Source of the DNA: Yinghuangia soli
GTDB taxonomy: Bacteria > Actinomycetota > Actinomycetes > Streptomycetales > Streptomycetaceae
Assembly: GCF_021502675.1 (NCBI RefSeq)
Contig: NZ_JAKFHA010000001.1
Coordinates: forward strand, 724,688 to 788,687
Reading direction: 5' to 3'
Length of the DNA: 64,000 nt
The translations under genes were made by a program, and so were the position numbers. Shown piece after piece: positions 1 to 7,987 of this stretch (positions within the stretch are counted from its first letter, which is position 1; every line of letters starts with the position of its first letter). The notes below the pieces were generated by a model. It did no database searches. It saw only the letters and a program-made list of their open reading frames with translations, and was not told the origin of the DNA.

Positions 1-797
1 CGGAACATGGTGCGTGCGGTGCGGCCGTGGGGCTCGGTGCGGTCGGTGTGCGAGAGCGGCTTGCGGTGGGCCTCGGTGCGGACCGGGCGTCCGACCAGCG
101 CGCGGAGCACGGACCACAGCACGATGAACGGCATGATCAGGACGATGCGGAGCAGGCAGATGTCGCAACCGCCGCCGCCGCCTCCACCGCCGCCACCTCC
201 GCCGCAGCCGCCACCACCTCCGCCACCACCGCTGCCGCTGCCGCTGCCGCTGCCACCGGAGTTGCCTCCCCCGCCGCCGCAGCCGCAGCCGTCCTTGCCG
301 CCTCCGCCGCCGCCCCCGCCGCCGGACGGCGTGCCGTCCGAGCTGCCGGAGCTGCCCGGGCCGCTGGTGCCGCCCGAGTTACCGCCGGAGCCCCCGGAAC
401 CGCCCGAGCCGCCCGAGCCGCCGCTCGAACCGTCGCCGCGGCCGAAGAAGCCCTCGCGGTCGCGGCCACCACGACCACCACCGCCGCCCCCGCCGCCGAA
501 GTCGAAGGACCCGTCGCCGCCGCCGGACTCCTCGCCGCCCTCGAACTCGGGCTCGTCGTCATCGTCGTCGCCGCAGGGCCGCGCACAGGGGTTCTGGTAC
601 GGCGACTGGCAGTTCCGCTGATGCCCGCAGGGCTGCTGGCACGGATAGGGGTCGCTGAACGGGGCGATGCACTCGCGCATGTGCGGTACCGGAGCCTGGC
701 CGCCGCCGGAGCCGTACGGATTGCCGCCGTACGGGCCGCCGCCCCCCATCGCACCTCCCGAGGCAAACGGGTTCCCGTTGTTCGGATAGTGCGCCAT
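1..797 (-). CDS. Gly/Ser- and Cys-rich membrane-anchored protein of unknown function (C-terminus beyond the window)
   Basis: The frame opens at an ATG at 797 and runs without a stop to the left edge, so about 265 N-terminal residues are visible and the C-terminus is missing. I do not recognise the family. The first 75 residues are Gly/Pro/Asn-rich with several Cys (motifs MREC and PYPCQQPCGHQRNCQ). An acidic DDDDDE patch follows, then about 130 residues of nearly pure Gly/Ser containing a CGC motif and isolated Cys inside Gly runs. One hydrophobic helix starts at CDICLLRIVLIMPFIV, and a basic, His-containing tail follows. This suggests a membrane-tethered low-complexity surface protein. Opposing frames are also open because of the base composition, so the call rests on the start codon, the helix and the spacing from the terminator behind rsgA. 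Confidence 0.55.
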   Translation of the reverse strand, partial: MAHYPNNGNPFASGGAMGGGGPYGGNPYGSGGGQAPVPHMRECIAPFSDPYPCQQPCGHQRNCQSPYQNPCARPCGDDDDDEPEFEGGEESGGGDGSFDFGGGGGGGGRGGRDREGFFGRGDGSSGGSGGSGGSGGSGGNSGGTSGPGSSGSSDGTPSGGGGGGGGGKDGCGCGGGGGNSGGSGSGSGSGGGGGGGGCGGGGGGGGGGGGCDICLLRIVLIMPFIVLWSVLRALVGRPVRTEAHRKPLSHTDRTEPHGRTARTMF

Positions 798-868
798 GCC
801 GAGTCCTCCCCATTCCCATACGCCGGGTGCCAAGAAGGTTCCATCCAACCCGGTACCCGACAAGAGGG

Positions 869-907
869 CGCGACCGCCCCGCCCGGTTCCCGGGCGGGGC
901 GGTCGCG
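869..907 (-). terminator. Perfect 18-bp hairpin terminator downstream of rsgA
   Basis: Arms 869-886 and 890-907 are exact reverse complements around a 3-base loop (ttc). The hairpin lies between the end of rsgA and the start of the Gly/Cys-rich gene, both on the minus strand. No long U-tract follows, which is usual for actinomycete terminators. Confidence 0.8.
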
Positions 908-913
908 GTGCCG

Positions 914-1079
914 CTACTTATTCGGCGACGCATTGTGCCGCTTCTCCTTGTGGATGGGCTTCCACAGGAGGGCACCATTACCCCGCCCGTTGCCGAGCGA
1001 AGTGATCGTGGCGGCCGGTGTACCCACTACTTCTTCGGGGACGGGTTGCGGCGCATTTCCTTGTGGATGACCTTCCACT
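914..1079 (-). repeat. Partial duplication of the rsgA 3' end
   Basis: Bases 1027-1079 (the last codons and stop of rsgA) recur at 914-966 with about 42 of 53 positions identical, including the TAG stop. Translated, the rsgA tail WKVIHKEMRRNPSPKK is matched by WKPIHKEKRHNASPNK. The copies are 113 bp apart, so the second lies in another frame behind the rsgA stop. It could be a decayed tandem duplication, or the end of a short GTG-initiated ORF of about 37 codons. Confidence 0.7.
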
Positions 1080-2097
1080 CCCGCGCCCGCTCCGCCCGCA
1101 GGCGGTAGTCGGTGCGGGACGCGATCCAGTCGGCTTCGCGGCGCAGCTTGCGGTAGCTCTCCAGTCGGCGCAGCGGCAGCTGCCCCAGCTCGACCGCGGT
1201 CAGGACCGCGCAGCCGGGCTCGGCCACGTGGCCGCAGTCCGCGAAGCGGCAGTCCTCGGCGAACGCCTCGACGTCCGAGAACGCCAGGTCGATGCCGTCG
1301 TTGACGTCGTACAGCCCGATGCCGCGCAACCCCGGGGTGTCGACCAGCACGCCACCGCCGGGCAGCGGGACGAGCTCGCGCCACGTGGTGGTGTGCCGGC
1401 CCTTGCCGTCCTGGCGCACCTCGCCGGTGACCAGGCCGGCGCCGGTGAGCGCGTTGGCGAGGGTGGACTTGCCGGCCCCCGAGGTGCCGATGAGCGCGAC
1501 GGTCCGGCCGGCCGTGAGGGCGCCGAGCACGTCGAGGCCCTCGCCGGTGACCGAGCTGACCACGACGACATCGGCGCCGGGCGCGGCGCCGACGACCTCT
1601 TCGCACACCTGGTCGGCGTCGTCGACGGTGTCCGCCTTGGTGAGCACGACGACCGGCTGGGCGCCGGAGTCCCAGGCCACGGTGAGCAGGCGCTCGACGC
1701 GGCCGAGGTCGGGGGTCACGTCCAGCGGGACGACGAGCAGCACGGCGTCCACGTTGACCGCGAGCACCTGCCCCTCGGAGCGCCCGGAGGCCACCGCGCG
1801 GGTGAGCGCGCTGCGCCGCGGCAGCAGCGCCTGCACGACGGGTTCGTCGTGCGTGGGGTCGTCGAGGACCGCGGCCCAGTCGCCGGTGCACGGCATCGGA
1901 CCGCTGCCGTGCGCGGCGCGCAGCATGGTGCCTTCGCCGGTGACGACGTCGCAGGTGCCGCGGTCGACGCGCGAGACGCGCCCCGCGGTCAGGCCGAGCT
2001 CCGCGTACGGCGCGAACTCGGCCTCCCGGTCGGCGTCCCAGCCGAGGAAGGACAGAGAAGTGGAACGGGAAGAACCGAAAGAAGATTCGGTACGCAA
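1027..2097 (-). CDS. rsgA: Ribosome small-subunit-dependent GTPase A (RsgA/YjeQ)
   Basis: A circularly permuted GTPase that acts late in 30S subunit maturation, checking the decoding centre and leaving after GTP hydrolysis. The motif order G4-G1-G3 is visible: LTKAD, then the P-loop GTSGAGKST (residues 204-212 from the chosen start), then DTPGLRG. A C-terminal zinc site follows at Cys283, Cys288, His290 and Cys296. The length of 356 residues fits the family. I chose the TTG at 2097 because homologues start shortly before the GWD motif; an in-frame ATG at 2256 would add a low-complexity 53-residue extension. A small ORF with a good Shine-Dalgarno sequence sits just upstream (2177-2263) and overlaps that alternative start. 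The basic tail is duplicated downstream. Confidence 0.9.
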   Translation of the reverse strand: MRTESSFGSSRSTSLSFLGWDADREAEFAPYAELGLTAGRVSRVDRGTCDVVTGEGTMLRAAHGSGPMPCTGDWAAVLDDPTHDEPVVQALLPRRSALTRAVASGRSEGQVLAVNVDAVLLVVPLDVTPDLGRVERLLTVAWDSGAQPVVVLTKADTVDDADQVCEEVVGAAPGADVVVVSSVTGEGLDVLGALTAGRTVALIGTSGAGKSTLANALTGAGLVTGEVRQDGKGRHTTTWRELVPLPGGGVLVDTPGLRGIGLYDVNDGIDLAFSDVEAFAEDCRFADCGHVAEPGCAVLTAVELGQLPLRRLESYRKLRREADWIASRTDYRLRAERAREWKVIHKEMRRNPSPKK

Positions 2098-2176
2098 CTG
2101 AGTGAAGACCCTTCGGTACGGGTCCCGTGAAGCGTGTGACGCTGCCGCAGCGGCCGAAGTGGCGGCTGGACGGTGG

Positions 2177-2263
2177 CTAGACGGTGGGGACCCGGAGGTA
2201 TGAGACGGATGCAGAAGCGGGGCCGCCGACAACGACAGCCGCCATCCAGGTGACATGTGCCAT
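2177..2263 (-). CDS. Possible 28-aa small ORF upstream of rsgA
   Basis: An ATG at 2263, preceded by GGAGGAGG, opens a 28-codon frame beginning MAHVTWMAAVVVGGPASASV and ending at a TAG, 80 bp before the proposed rsgA start. The first half is hydrophobic. The strong ribosome binding site is the main reason to list it. It could be a leader peptide for rsgA or a stand-alone microprotein. I recognise no family, and chance openness in GC-rich DNA is a real alternative. Confidence 0.4.
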   Translation of the reverse strand: MAHVTWMAAVVVGGPASASVSYLRVPTV

Positions 2264-2370
2264 CACGGTCTCCACCTCCTCCGCTCGTCTCGTCCTCGAC
2301 AGGTCGGGCGCGTACGCCGCCGACCAGCATACGGCATCGGGCCGGTCGCGCGCCGGGCCGAAAGGCCTTC

Positions 2371-3660
2371 TCAGCGCGGGTCGTGCCGGGTGCGCTCGTC
2401 CGGCGGCCCGCCGCCCGGCCGTACCGGCGGCCAGAGTTGCTCGTCGAGGGAGAGCCCCGGCGGGGCCTGCCCGGCGGGCAGCTGCACCGGCGGGGAGCCC
2501 GCGTCCAGCCGGTGGGCGCCGTTCCGCCCCTCCGGGCGGTTGCCGCGCGGCGGCTGGTAGTTGGCCCAGCGCTCCGGGAACTCGGCGGGCGGCTCGTCGC
2601 CGTCGGAGCCCTCGTCGGGGGCGATCAGGTCGACGGTGTCGTCGCCGGCCTCCGGGTCCCAGTCCTCGGGTAGGCCGCGGTGCTTGCCGGCCCGGCGGAC
2701 CGCGGCCATCGCGGTGGCGATCTCGGCGGCGGCGCGCTCCTTCTCCGCCTCGGCACGCGCCTGCGCGGTCTCCTGGCTGGGCCAGACCTGGTCGATCGCG
2801 GCGTTCATGGCGGCCCCGATGAGGATCGCCATCGCCGCGAAGTACATCCACACCAGCACCGCGACGGGTGCCGCGAGCGAGCCGTAGACGCTCGGCCCGT
2901 CGACCGTGGTGGCCAGGTAGACGCGCAGCAGGAAGCTGCCCAGGATGCACAGCAGCAGCGCGACCAGCGCGCCCGGGATGTCCTCGCGCCACGGCGTCCG
3001 GACCGGTACGGACACGTGGTACAGGGTGGTCAGGAAGCACACCGACATGACCACGAGGACCGGCCAGTACAGGATGTGCACGGTCCCCTCGAAGTGCGGG
3101 AACGTCTTGACCACCAGCTCGGGGCCGGCCAGCAGCAGCGGGATCAGGAACATGCCGAGCACCAGGCCGACCACATACAGCCCGAAGGACAGCAGGCGCG
3201 TCTTCACGATGCCGCGCTTGCCGTCCAGGCCGTACATGATCGTGATGGTGTCGACGTAGACGTTGAGCGCGCGCGAGCCGGACCACAGGGCGATCACGAA
3301 GCCGACCGAGATGATGTCCGCGCGGCCCGACGCGAAGACGTCGTTGACCAGCGGCACGACGACTTGGTCGACGCTCTTCTGGGACAGGACGTTGCCGCTC
3401 CCGTCGATGATGTCCTGCTTGAGCCCGTCGATGGTGTCCTGGCCGATGGCCCCCTGCAGGTAGCCGATGGTGCCGGCCAGGCCGAGCAGCAGCGGCGGCA
3501 GCGACAGCAGCATGAAGAACCCGGCCTCGGCGGCCAGGCCGGTGACGCGGTTGTGGTAGCACGCCATGAACGTCTCGCGGACTATCCGCCACAATGCGCT
3601 CCGCAACCGGATGCGGCCGGGACCGCGGACCGGCGTACGTACTTTCTTGTCCGCTGCCAC
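2371..3660 (-). CDS. YihY/BrkB-family integral membrane protein
   Basis: A 429-residue membrane protein of the YihY/virulence factor BrkB family, whose molecular function is not settled. About six hydrophobic helices are visible, starting with FFMLLSLPPLLLGLAGTIGY and ending with VAVLVWMYFAAMAILIGAAM. The family-typical pattern of a long first helix after a CYxNRVTGLAAEAGFF segment is present. After the last helix there is a 130-residue hydrophilic, Pro/Gly-rich cytoplasmic tail with little conservation expected. The start is a GTG at 3660 (VAADKKVRTP), only 18 bp from the divergent acyl-CoA dehydrogenase gene, so both promoters must overlap the coding ends. Confidence 0.85.
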   Translation of the reverse strand: MAADKKVRTPVRGPGRIRLRSALWRIVRETFMACYHNRVTGLAAEAGFFMLLSLPPLLLGLAGTIGYLQGAIGQDTIDGLKQDIIDGSGNVLSQKSVDQVVVPLVNDVFASGRADIISVGFVIALWSGSRALNVYVDTITIMYGLDGKRGIVKTRLLSFGLYVVGLVLGMFLIPLLLAGPELVVKTFPHFEGTVHILYWPVLVVMSVCFLTTLYHVSVPVRTPWREDIPGALVALLLCILGSFLLRVYLATTVDGPSVYGSLAAPVAVLVWMYFAAMAILIGAAMNAAIDQVWPSQETAQARAEAEKERAAAEIATAMAAVRRAGKHRGLPEDWDPEAGDDTVDLIAPDEGSDGDEPPAEFPERWANYQPPRGNRPEGRNGAHRLDAGSPPVQLPAGQAPPGLSLDEQLWPPVRPGGGPPDERTRHDPR

Positions 3661-3678
3661 GCTTCTAAAGTATCGGGA

Positions 3679-5322
3679 ATGGGCCGTCCTACCCACGTGG
3701 TCGCCAACCAGCCGCCCCCGCTGACCGGTCATGACGTCTTCGGCGCGGACCAAGTACTCGTCGACGCGGTCCGCAGACACGCGCCCGACGCCGACATCGA
3801 GCGCCTGCACGACCTCGGGAAGCTGGCCGGCTCCCCGGACGTCCAGGAGCTGGGCCGCCTGGCCAATGTGCACGAGCCCGAGCTGCGCACCCACGACCGG
3901 TACGGCAACCGCATCGACGAGGTCGAGTTCCATCCGGCCTGGCACGAACTGATGCGCACCGCGGTCGGGTACGGCCTGGCCGGCACCCCGTGGGCGGTCG
4001 ACAAGCCCGAGGCGCACGTGTGGCGCGCGGCCGCGTTCATGACCTGGAGCCAGGCCGAGGGCGGCCACGGCTGCCCGGTCTCGATGACGTACGCCGCGGT
4101 CCCCGCGCTGCGCACCGACCCCGTGCTGGCCGCCGAATGGGAGCCGCGGCTGACCGCGGCGGAGTACGGCGGGCAGCTCCTGGTGCCGCCCGGCACCAAG
4201 CCCGGCTGCCTGGCCGGCATGGGCATGACCGAGAAGCAGGGCGGCACCGACGTGCGCGCCAACACCACCGAGGCCGTGCCGCTGGCCGCCGACGGCGAGT
4301 ATCTGCTGACCGGGCACAAGTGGTTCTGCTCGGCGCCGATGTGCGATGTGTTCCTGGTGCTCGCGCAGGCGCCGGGCGGGCTGACCTGTTTCGTGGTGCC
4401 GCGGGTGCTGCCGGACGGCAGCCGCAACGTGTTCATGCTGCAGCGCCTCAAGGACAAGCTGGGCAACCGGTCGAACGCCTCCTCCGAGGTGGAGTTCGAC
4501 GGGACCTGGGCGCGGCGGCTCGGTGAGGAGGGCCGCGGGGTCCGGACCATCATCGGCATGGTCGCGGCCACCCGGCTGGACTGCACGATCGGGTCGGCGG
4601 CGCTGATGCGCCGGGCCGTCTCGGAGGCCGCGCACCATGCGGCGTACCGCAGTGTCGGCGGGCGGCTGCTGATCGACCAGCCCCTGATGTCCAACGTGCT
4701 GGCCGACATGGCGGTCGAGTCGGAGGCCACCACGCTCCTCGCGCTGCGGCTGGCCGCCGCGTACCGCTCGGAGGACCCCGTCGAGCAGTCGCTGTTCCGC
4801 ATTGCGGTCGCGGTGTCCAAGTACTGGACGACCAAGCGCGGCATCGCGGTGGCCGCCGAGGCGATGGAGTGCCTGGGCGGCAACGGCTACGTCGAGGACA
4901 GCGGTATGCCGCGCATATATAGGGAAGCGCCGGTCAATGCGATCTGGGAGGGCTCCGGCAACGTCCAGGCCCTGGACGTGCTGCGCGCGCTGCGCCGCGA
5001 CCCGGCCTGCCTGGACGCGTTCCTGCGCGAGCTGGGCCTGGCCCGCGGCGCCGACCACCGCTTCGATGCGGCGGTGAAGGACTTCCTGGTCGAGCTGTCC
5101 GACCTGGACGGCGTCGAGATGCGCGCCCGGCGGCTGATCGAGCGGATGGCGCTGCTGCTGTCCGGCTCGCTGGTGCTGCGCTGGTCGCCGCCCGGCGTCG
5201 CGGACGCGTTCTGCGCGGGGCGCCTCGGCGGCGAGGGCGGCCTGATGTTCGGGACGCTGCCGCGCGGCATCGACACCGCCGCCATCGTGGACCGGGCCCG
5301 CCCGCTGCTGCCCGGCGCCTGA
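3679..5322 (+). CDS. aidB: AidB-type acyl-CoA dehydrogenase family protein
   Basis: A 547-residue flavoprotein of the acyl-CoA dehydrogenase superfamily, closest in layout to AidB, the alkylation-response member that also binds DNA. The N-terminal segment with VANQPPPLTGHDVF and the helical region before the dehydrogenase core are AidB-like. The core shows the FAD/substrate patterns MTEKQGGTDVRANTTEA, GHKWFCSAPM and the late GGNGYVEDSGMPRIYREAPV. AidB of E. coli has isovaleryl-CoA dehydrogenase activity and is linked to DNA methylation damage. The ATG lies only about 10 bases after an AT-rich stretch (taaagtatc), so the mRNA may be leaderless or nearly so. The gene is divergent from the BrkB-type gene, with a MarR-type regulator convergent behind it. 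Confidence 0.85.
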   Translation: MGRPTHVVANQPPPLTGHDVFGADQVLVDAVRRHAPDADIERLHDLGKLAGSPDVQELGRLANVHEPELRTHDRYGNRIDEVEFHPAWHELMRTAVGYGLAGTPWAVDKPEAHVWRAAAFMTWSQAEGGHGCPVSMTYAAVPALRTDPVLAAEWEPRLTAAEYGGQLLVPPGTKPGCLAGMGMTEKQGGTDVRANTTEAVPLAADGEYLLTGHKWFCSAPMCDVFLVLAQAPGGLTCFVVPRVLPDGSRNVFMLQRLKDKLGNRSNASSEVEFDGTWARRLGEEGRGVRTIIGMVAATRLDCTIGSAALMRRAVSEAAHHAAYRSVGGRLLIDQPLMSNVLADMAVESEATTLLALRLAAAYRSEDPVEQSLFRIAVAVSKYWTTKRGIAVAAEAMECLGGNGYVEDSGMPRIYREAPVNAIWEGSGNVQALDVLRALRRDPACLDAFLRELGLARGADHRFDAAVKDFLVELSDLDGVEMRARRLIERMALLLSGSLVLRWSPPGVADAFCAGRLGGEGGLMFGTLPRGIDTAAIVDRARPLLPGA

Positions 5323-5342
5323 GACGGACGGGCCGCGGAGGT

Positions 5343-5828
5343 TCAGCGTGCCGGCACGATCACGCCGGTCAGCCGGCTGATGACCCGGGCCGCGGTGCGC
5401 AGGTCGTCGGCCGGCAGGTCGGCCAGGGCCGCTTCCCAGTGCTTGCGGAAGACGGTGTCGAGCTCGTCGAGGGCGCGCAGTCCGGACGGGGTGAGCCGGA
5501 TGACCGTGCCGCCCCGCCCGCGGCCCGCGCGCACCGCCTCCACCAGGCCTTCCCGGCCGAGCACCTCGAGCAGGGCGCTCATGTGCGCGAGCGGCAGGCC
5601 GACCACGCCGGCCAGCGTGGCGGTGTCCAGGTCGAGCTCGTCGGCGAGGGTGACCAGCACGCGGTGCCGCTGCACCTGCGGCGAGTCGGAGCCCGCGCTG
5701 CGCGCGGCCCGGTCGGCGCGGACCGCGGCGAGGAACCCGTTGAAGGCGTAGCGCAGCGTCTCGACCGACGCCTCGCGGTGCTCGTCGCCCGCCCGGCACT
5801 CCGGGCGGTCGAGTACGTCTCCGGACAC
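5343..5828 (-). CDS. MarR-family transcriptional regulator
   Basis: A 161-residue winged helix-turn-helix regulator of the MarR type. The recognition region LAGVVGLPLAHMSALLEVLGREGLVEAV is followed by a basic wing RAGRGRGGTVIRLTPSGLRAL and a C-terminal dimerisation helix. The GTG at 5828 was chosen because AAGGAG lies nine bases upstream and residues before it have no family likeness. It is convergent with the AidB-type gene, with 20 bp between stops, and its promoter lies in the long gap before the sulfite reductase operon. The effector is unknown. MarR proteins usually repress themselves and a nearby gene. Confidence 0.85.
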   Translation of the reverse strand: MSGDVLDRPECRAGDEHREASVETLRYAFNGFLAAVRADRAARSAGSDSPQVQRHRVLVTLADELDLDTATLAGVVGLPLAHMSALLEVLGREGLVEAVRAGRGRGGTVIRLTPSGLRALDELDTVFRKHWEAALADLPADDLRTAARVISRLTGVIVPAR

Positions 5829-5989
5829 GACGATCAGCTCCTTACCGGTCCCGCTCCCACGGCCGCCCCACGCGCGGCCGCGCTGGTCCCCCGGGGCCCG
5901 GCGCACCCTCTCGGGAACGTGTTCGGGCCTCCCGTACCGTAACCAAACGCACCACATCCGCAACTCGGGGCGTCCGTGATGCGCACGCT

Positions 5990-6033
5990 ATCTCACTTGT
6001 TGAGATTGCGTGTCCACATATTAAGATTTGCGT
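5990..6033 (+). promoter_or_regulatory. Inverted and direct repeats in the promoter region of the sulfur operon
   Basis: The 473-bp gap before the sulfite reductase gene contains an AT-richer patch. atctca (5990-5995) and tgagat (6001-6006) form a 6-bp inverted repeat with a 5-base spacer. The motif gagattgcgt (6002-6011) recurs as aagatttgcgt (6023-6033). Together they look like an operator and -10/-35 region about 60-90 bp before the leader peptide. The regulator is not identifiable from sequence. I see nothing else in 5829-5989. Confidence 0.45.
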
Positions 6034-6086
6034 TCGTATGGCGGACGAAGATGGACGACGTGCCGCCGCCATGCCAACCTTTCCGC

Positions 6087-6170
6087 ATGTCTCGCGCCGG
6101 AATCGCCCTCGTTGGTCGACTGCATGTCGACCTCGGACGCATGTCCAGCGCCTTCTGTATGCCGGTATGA
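6087..6170 (+). CDS. Cysteine-operon leader peptide (RLHVDLGR type), 27 aa
   Basis: A 27-codon ORF with the signature RLHVDLGRMSSAFC near its C-terminus. Short peptides carrying RLHVDLGR followed by Ser-Ala-x-Cys are, as I remember, a recurrent 'putative leader peptide' upstream of sulfur and transport genes in Streptomyces. The ORF ends 131 bp before the sulfite reductase start. By analogy with Cys-rich uORFs of mycobacteria, slow translation at the terminal Cys codon could couple cysteine supply to expression of the operon, but that mechanism is inferred. Confidence 0.75.
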   Translation: MSRAGIALVGRLHVDLGRMSSAFCMPV

Positions 6171-6301
6171 GACCCCCGCCCGCAACCATTCGCTGCCGGG
6201 CGCGCGGTCGTGCCGGCAGCCTGCGTCCAGTCGCCTGAATAGGCGCGGAGCGGGACCGCCGTGTGCGGCGCGCGTCCAGACACACCGTCAAAGGACGCCC
6301 C

Positions 6302-7987
6302 ATGGCCACCTCCTCCTCGGCCGCCGGACCCCGCAAGACCGCTCGCCATCGCGGCGAGGGGCAGTGGGCGCTCGGCCACCGCGAGCCGCTCAATGCCAAT
6401 GAGCAGTTCAAGAAGGACGACGACGGCCTCAACGTCCGTGCGCGCATCGAGAACGTCTACGCGCACCGGGGCTTCGACTCCATCGACGGCAGCGACCTGC
6501 GCGGCCGGATGCGCTGGTGGGGCCTCTACACCCAGCGCAAGCCCGGGATCGACGGCGGCAAGACCGGTGTCCTGGAGCCGCACGAGCTCGACGACGAGTA
6601 CTTCATGCTCCGCGTCCGCATCGACGGCGGCCGGCTGAACCTGGCCCAGCTGCGCGCGGTCGCCGAGGTCTCCGAGCGGTACGCCCGCGGCACCGCGGAC
6701 GTCACCGACCGGCAGAACGTGCAGTACCACTGGATCCGCATCGAGGACGTCCCGGCGATCTGGCGCATCCTCGAAGGCGTCGGCCTGTCCACCACCGAGG
6801 CCTGCGGCGACACCCCGCGCATCGTGCTCGGCTCGCCGACCGCCGGCATCGCCGAGGACGAGATCATCGACGGCACCTGGGCCATCGACGAGATCAACAA
6901 GCGCTACATCGGCAAGCCCGAGTACTCCAACCTGCCGCGCAAGTTCAAGTCGGCGATCTCCGGTTCGCCGCTGCTGGACGTGGCGCACGAGATCAACGAC
7001 ATCTCGTTCGTCGGCGTGAACCACCCCGAGCACGGCCCCGGCTTCGACGTGTGGGTCGGCGGCGGGCTCTCCACCAACCCCAAGCTCGCGGTCCGCCTCG
7101 GCACCTGGGTGCCGCTGGAGGAGGTGCCGGACGTCTGGGAAGGCGTCATCAGCATCTTCCGCGACTACGGCTACCGCCGGCTGCGCAACCGCGCCCGCCT
7201 GAAGTTCCTGGTCGCCGACTGGGGACCCGAGAAGTTCCGCCAGGTCCTGGAGGACGAGTACCTCCAGCGCAAGCTGATCGACGGCCCCGCGCCCGAGCAG
7301 CCCAGCGGCGTGTGGCGCGACCACGTCGGCGTGCACCGCCAGAAGGACGGCAAGTTCTACGTCGGCTTCGCGCCGCGCGTGGGCCGCGTCGACGGCGCCA
7401 CGCTCGGCAAGATCGCCGACCTCGCCGAGGCGCACGGCTCGGACCGGGTGCGCACCACCGTCGAGCAGAAGATGCTCATCCTCGACATCGAGGAAGACAA
7501 GGTCGCCTCGCTGACCGAGGGCCTGGAGGCGCTCGGCCTGCGGGTCACCCCGAGCCCGTTCCGGCGCGGCACGATGGCCTGCACCGGCATCGAGTTCTGC
7601 AAGCTGGCCATCGTCGAGACGAAGGGCCGCGGCCAGCGCCTGATCGAGGAAATGGAGCAGCGCCTCCCGGACTTCGACCAGCCGCTCACCATCAACATCA
7701 ACGGCTGCCCGAACGCCTGCGCCCGCATCCAGGTCGCCGACATCGGCCTCAAGGGCCAGCTGGTCCTGGACGACGAGGGCAATCAGGTCGAGGGCTACCA
7801 GGTGCACCTGGGCGGCAGCCTCGGCTTCGACCCCGGCTTCGGCCGCAAGGTCCGCGGCCTGAAGGTCACCGCCGACGGCCTGCCCGACTACGTCGAGCGC
7901 GTGGTCCGCAACTTCGAGGCGCAGCGCACCGAGGGCGAGCGGTTCGCCCAGTGGGCGGCGCGCGCCACGGAGGCGGACCTGTCATGA
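6302..7987 (+). CDS. cysI: Ferredoxin-type sulfite (nitrite/sulfite) reductase
   Basis: A 561-residue siroheme/[4Fe-4S] enzyme that reduces sulfite to sulfide with six electrons, probably from ferredoxin. The cluster ligands are Cys427, Cys433, Cys469 and Cys473 in CTGIEFC and GCPNAC, with the paired half-domains and the VTDRQNVQYHW substrate/siroheme motif near the N-terminus. Nitrite reductases of the same family share these motifs, but the cysH-cysDN context favours sulfite. The ATG at 6302 follows an AAAGGA site at the right distance. Its stop overlaps the start of the zinc-ribbon gene (ATGA). Expression is probably controlled through the upstream leader peptide. Siroheme would be completed by the chelatase at 14.3 kb. 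Confidence 0.93.
   Translation: MATSSSAAGPRKTARHRGEGQWALGHREPLNANEQFKKDDDGLNVRARIENVYAHRGFDSIDGSDLRGRMRWWGLYTQRKPGIDGGKTGVLEPHELDDEYFMLRVRIDGGRLNLAQLRAVAEVSERYARGTADVTDRQNVQYHWIRIEDVPAIWRILEGVGLSTTEACGDTPRIVLGSPTAGIAEDEIIDGTWAIDEINKRYIGKPEYSNLPRKFKSAISGSPLLDVAHEINDISFVGVNHPEHGPGFDVWVGGGLSTNPKLAVRLGTWVPLEEVPDVWEGVISIFRDYGYRRLRNRARLKFLVADWGPEKFRQVLEDEYLQRKLIDGPAPEQPSGVWRDHVGVHRQKDGKFYVGFAPRVGRVDGATLGKIADLAEAHGSDRVRTTVEQKMLILDIEEDKVASLTEGLEALGLRVTPSPFRRGTMACTGIEFCKLAIVETKGRGQRLIEEMEQRLPDFDQPLTININGCPNACARIQVADIGLKGQLVLDDEGNQVEGYQVHLGGSLGFDPGFGRKVRGLKVTADGLPDYVERVVRNFEAQRTEGERFAQWAARATEADLS

Noticed and set aside
7..621. Plus-strand poly-proline frame at the left edge
   Set aside because: It is the antisense of the Gly-rich minus-strand gene, whose reading has a membrane helix and Cys motifs. 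Poly-Pro is just the complement of poly-Gly codons.
2371..5799. Continuous 1142-codon minus-strand frame through the AidB-type gene
   Set aside because: Only the part up to about 3660 codes for the BrkB-type protein. The rest is antisense to a clear acyl-CoA dehydrogenase and open only because of GC bias.
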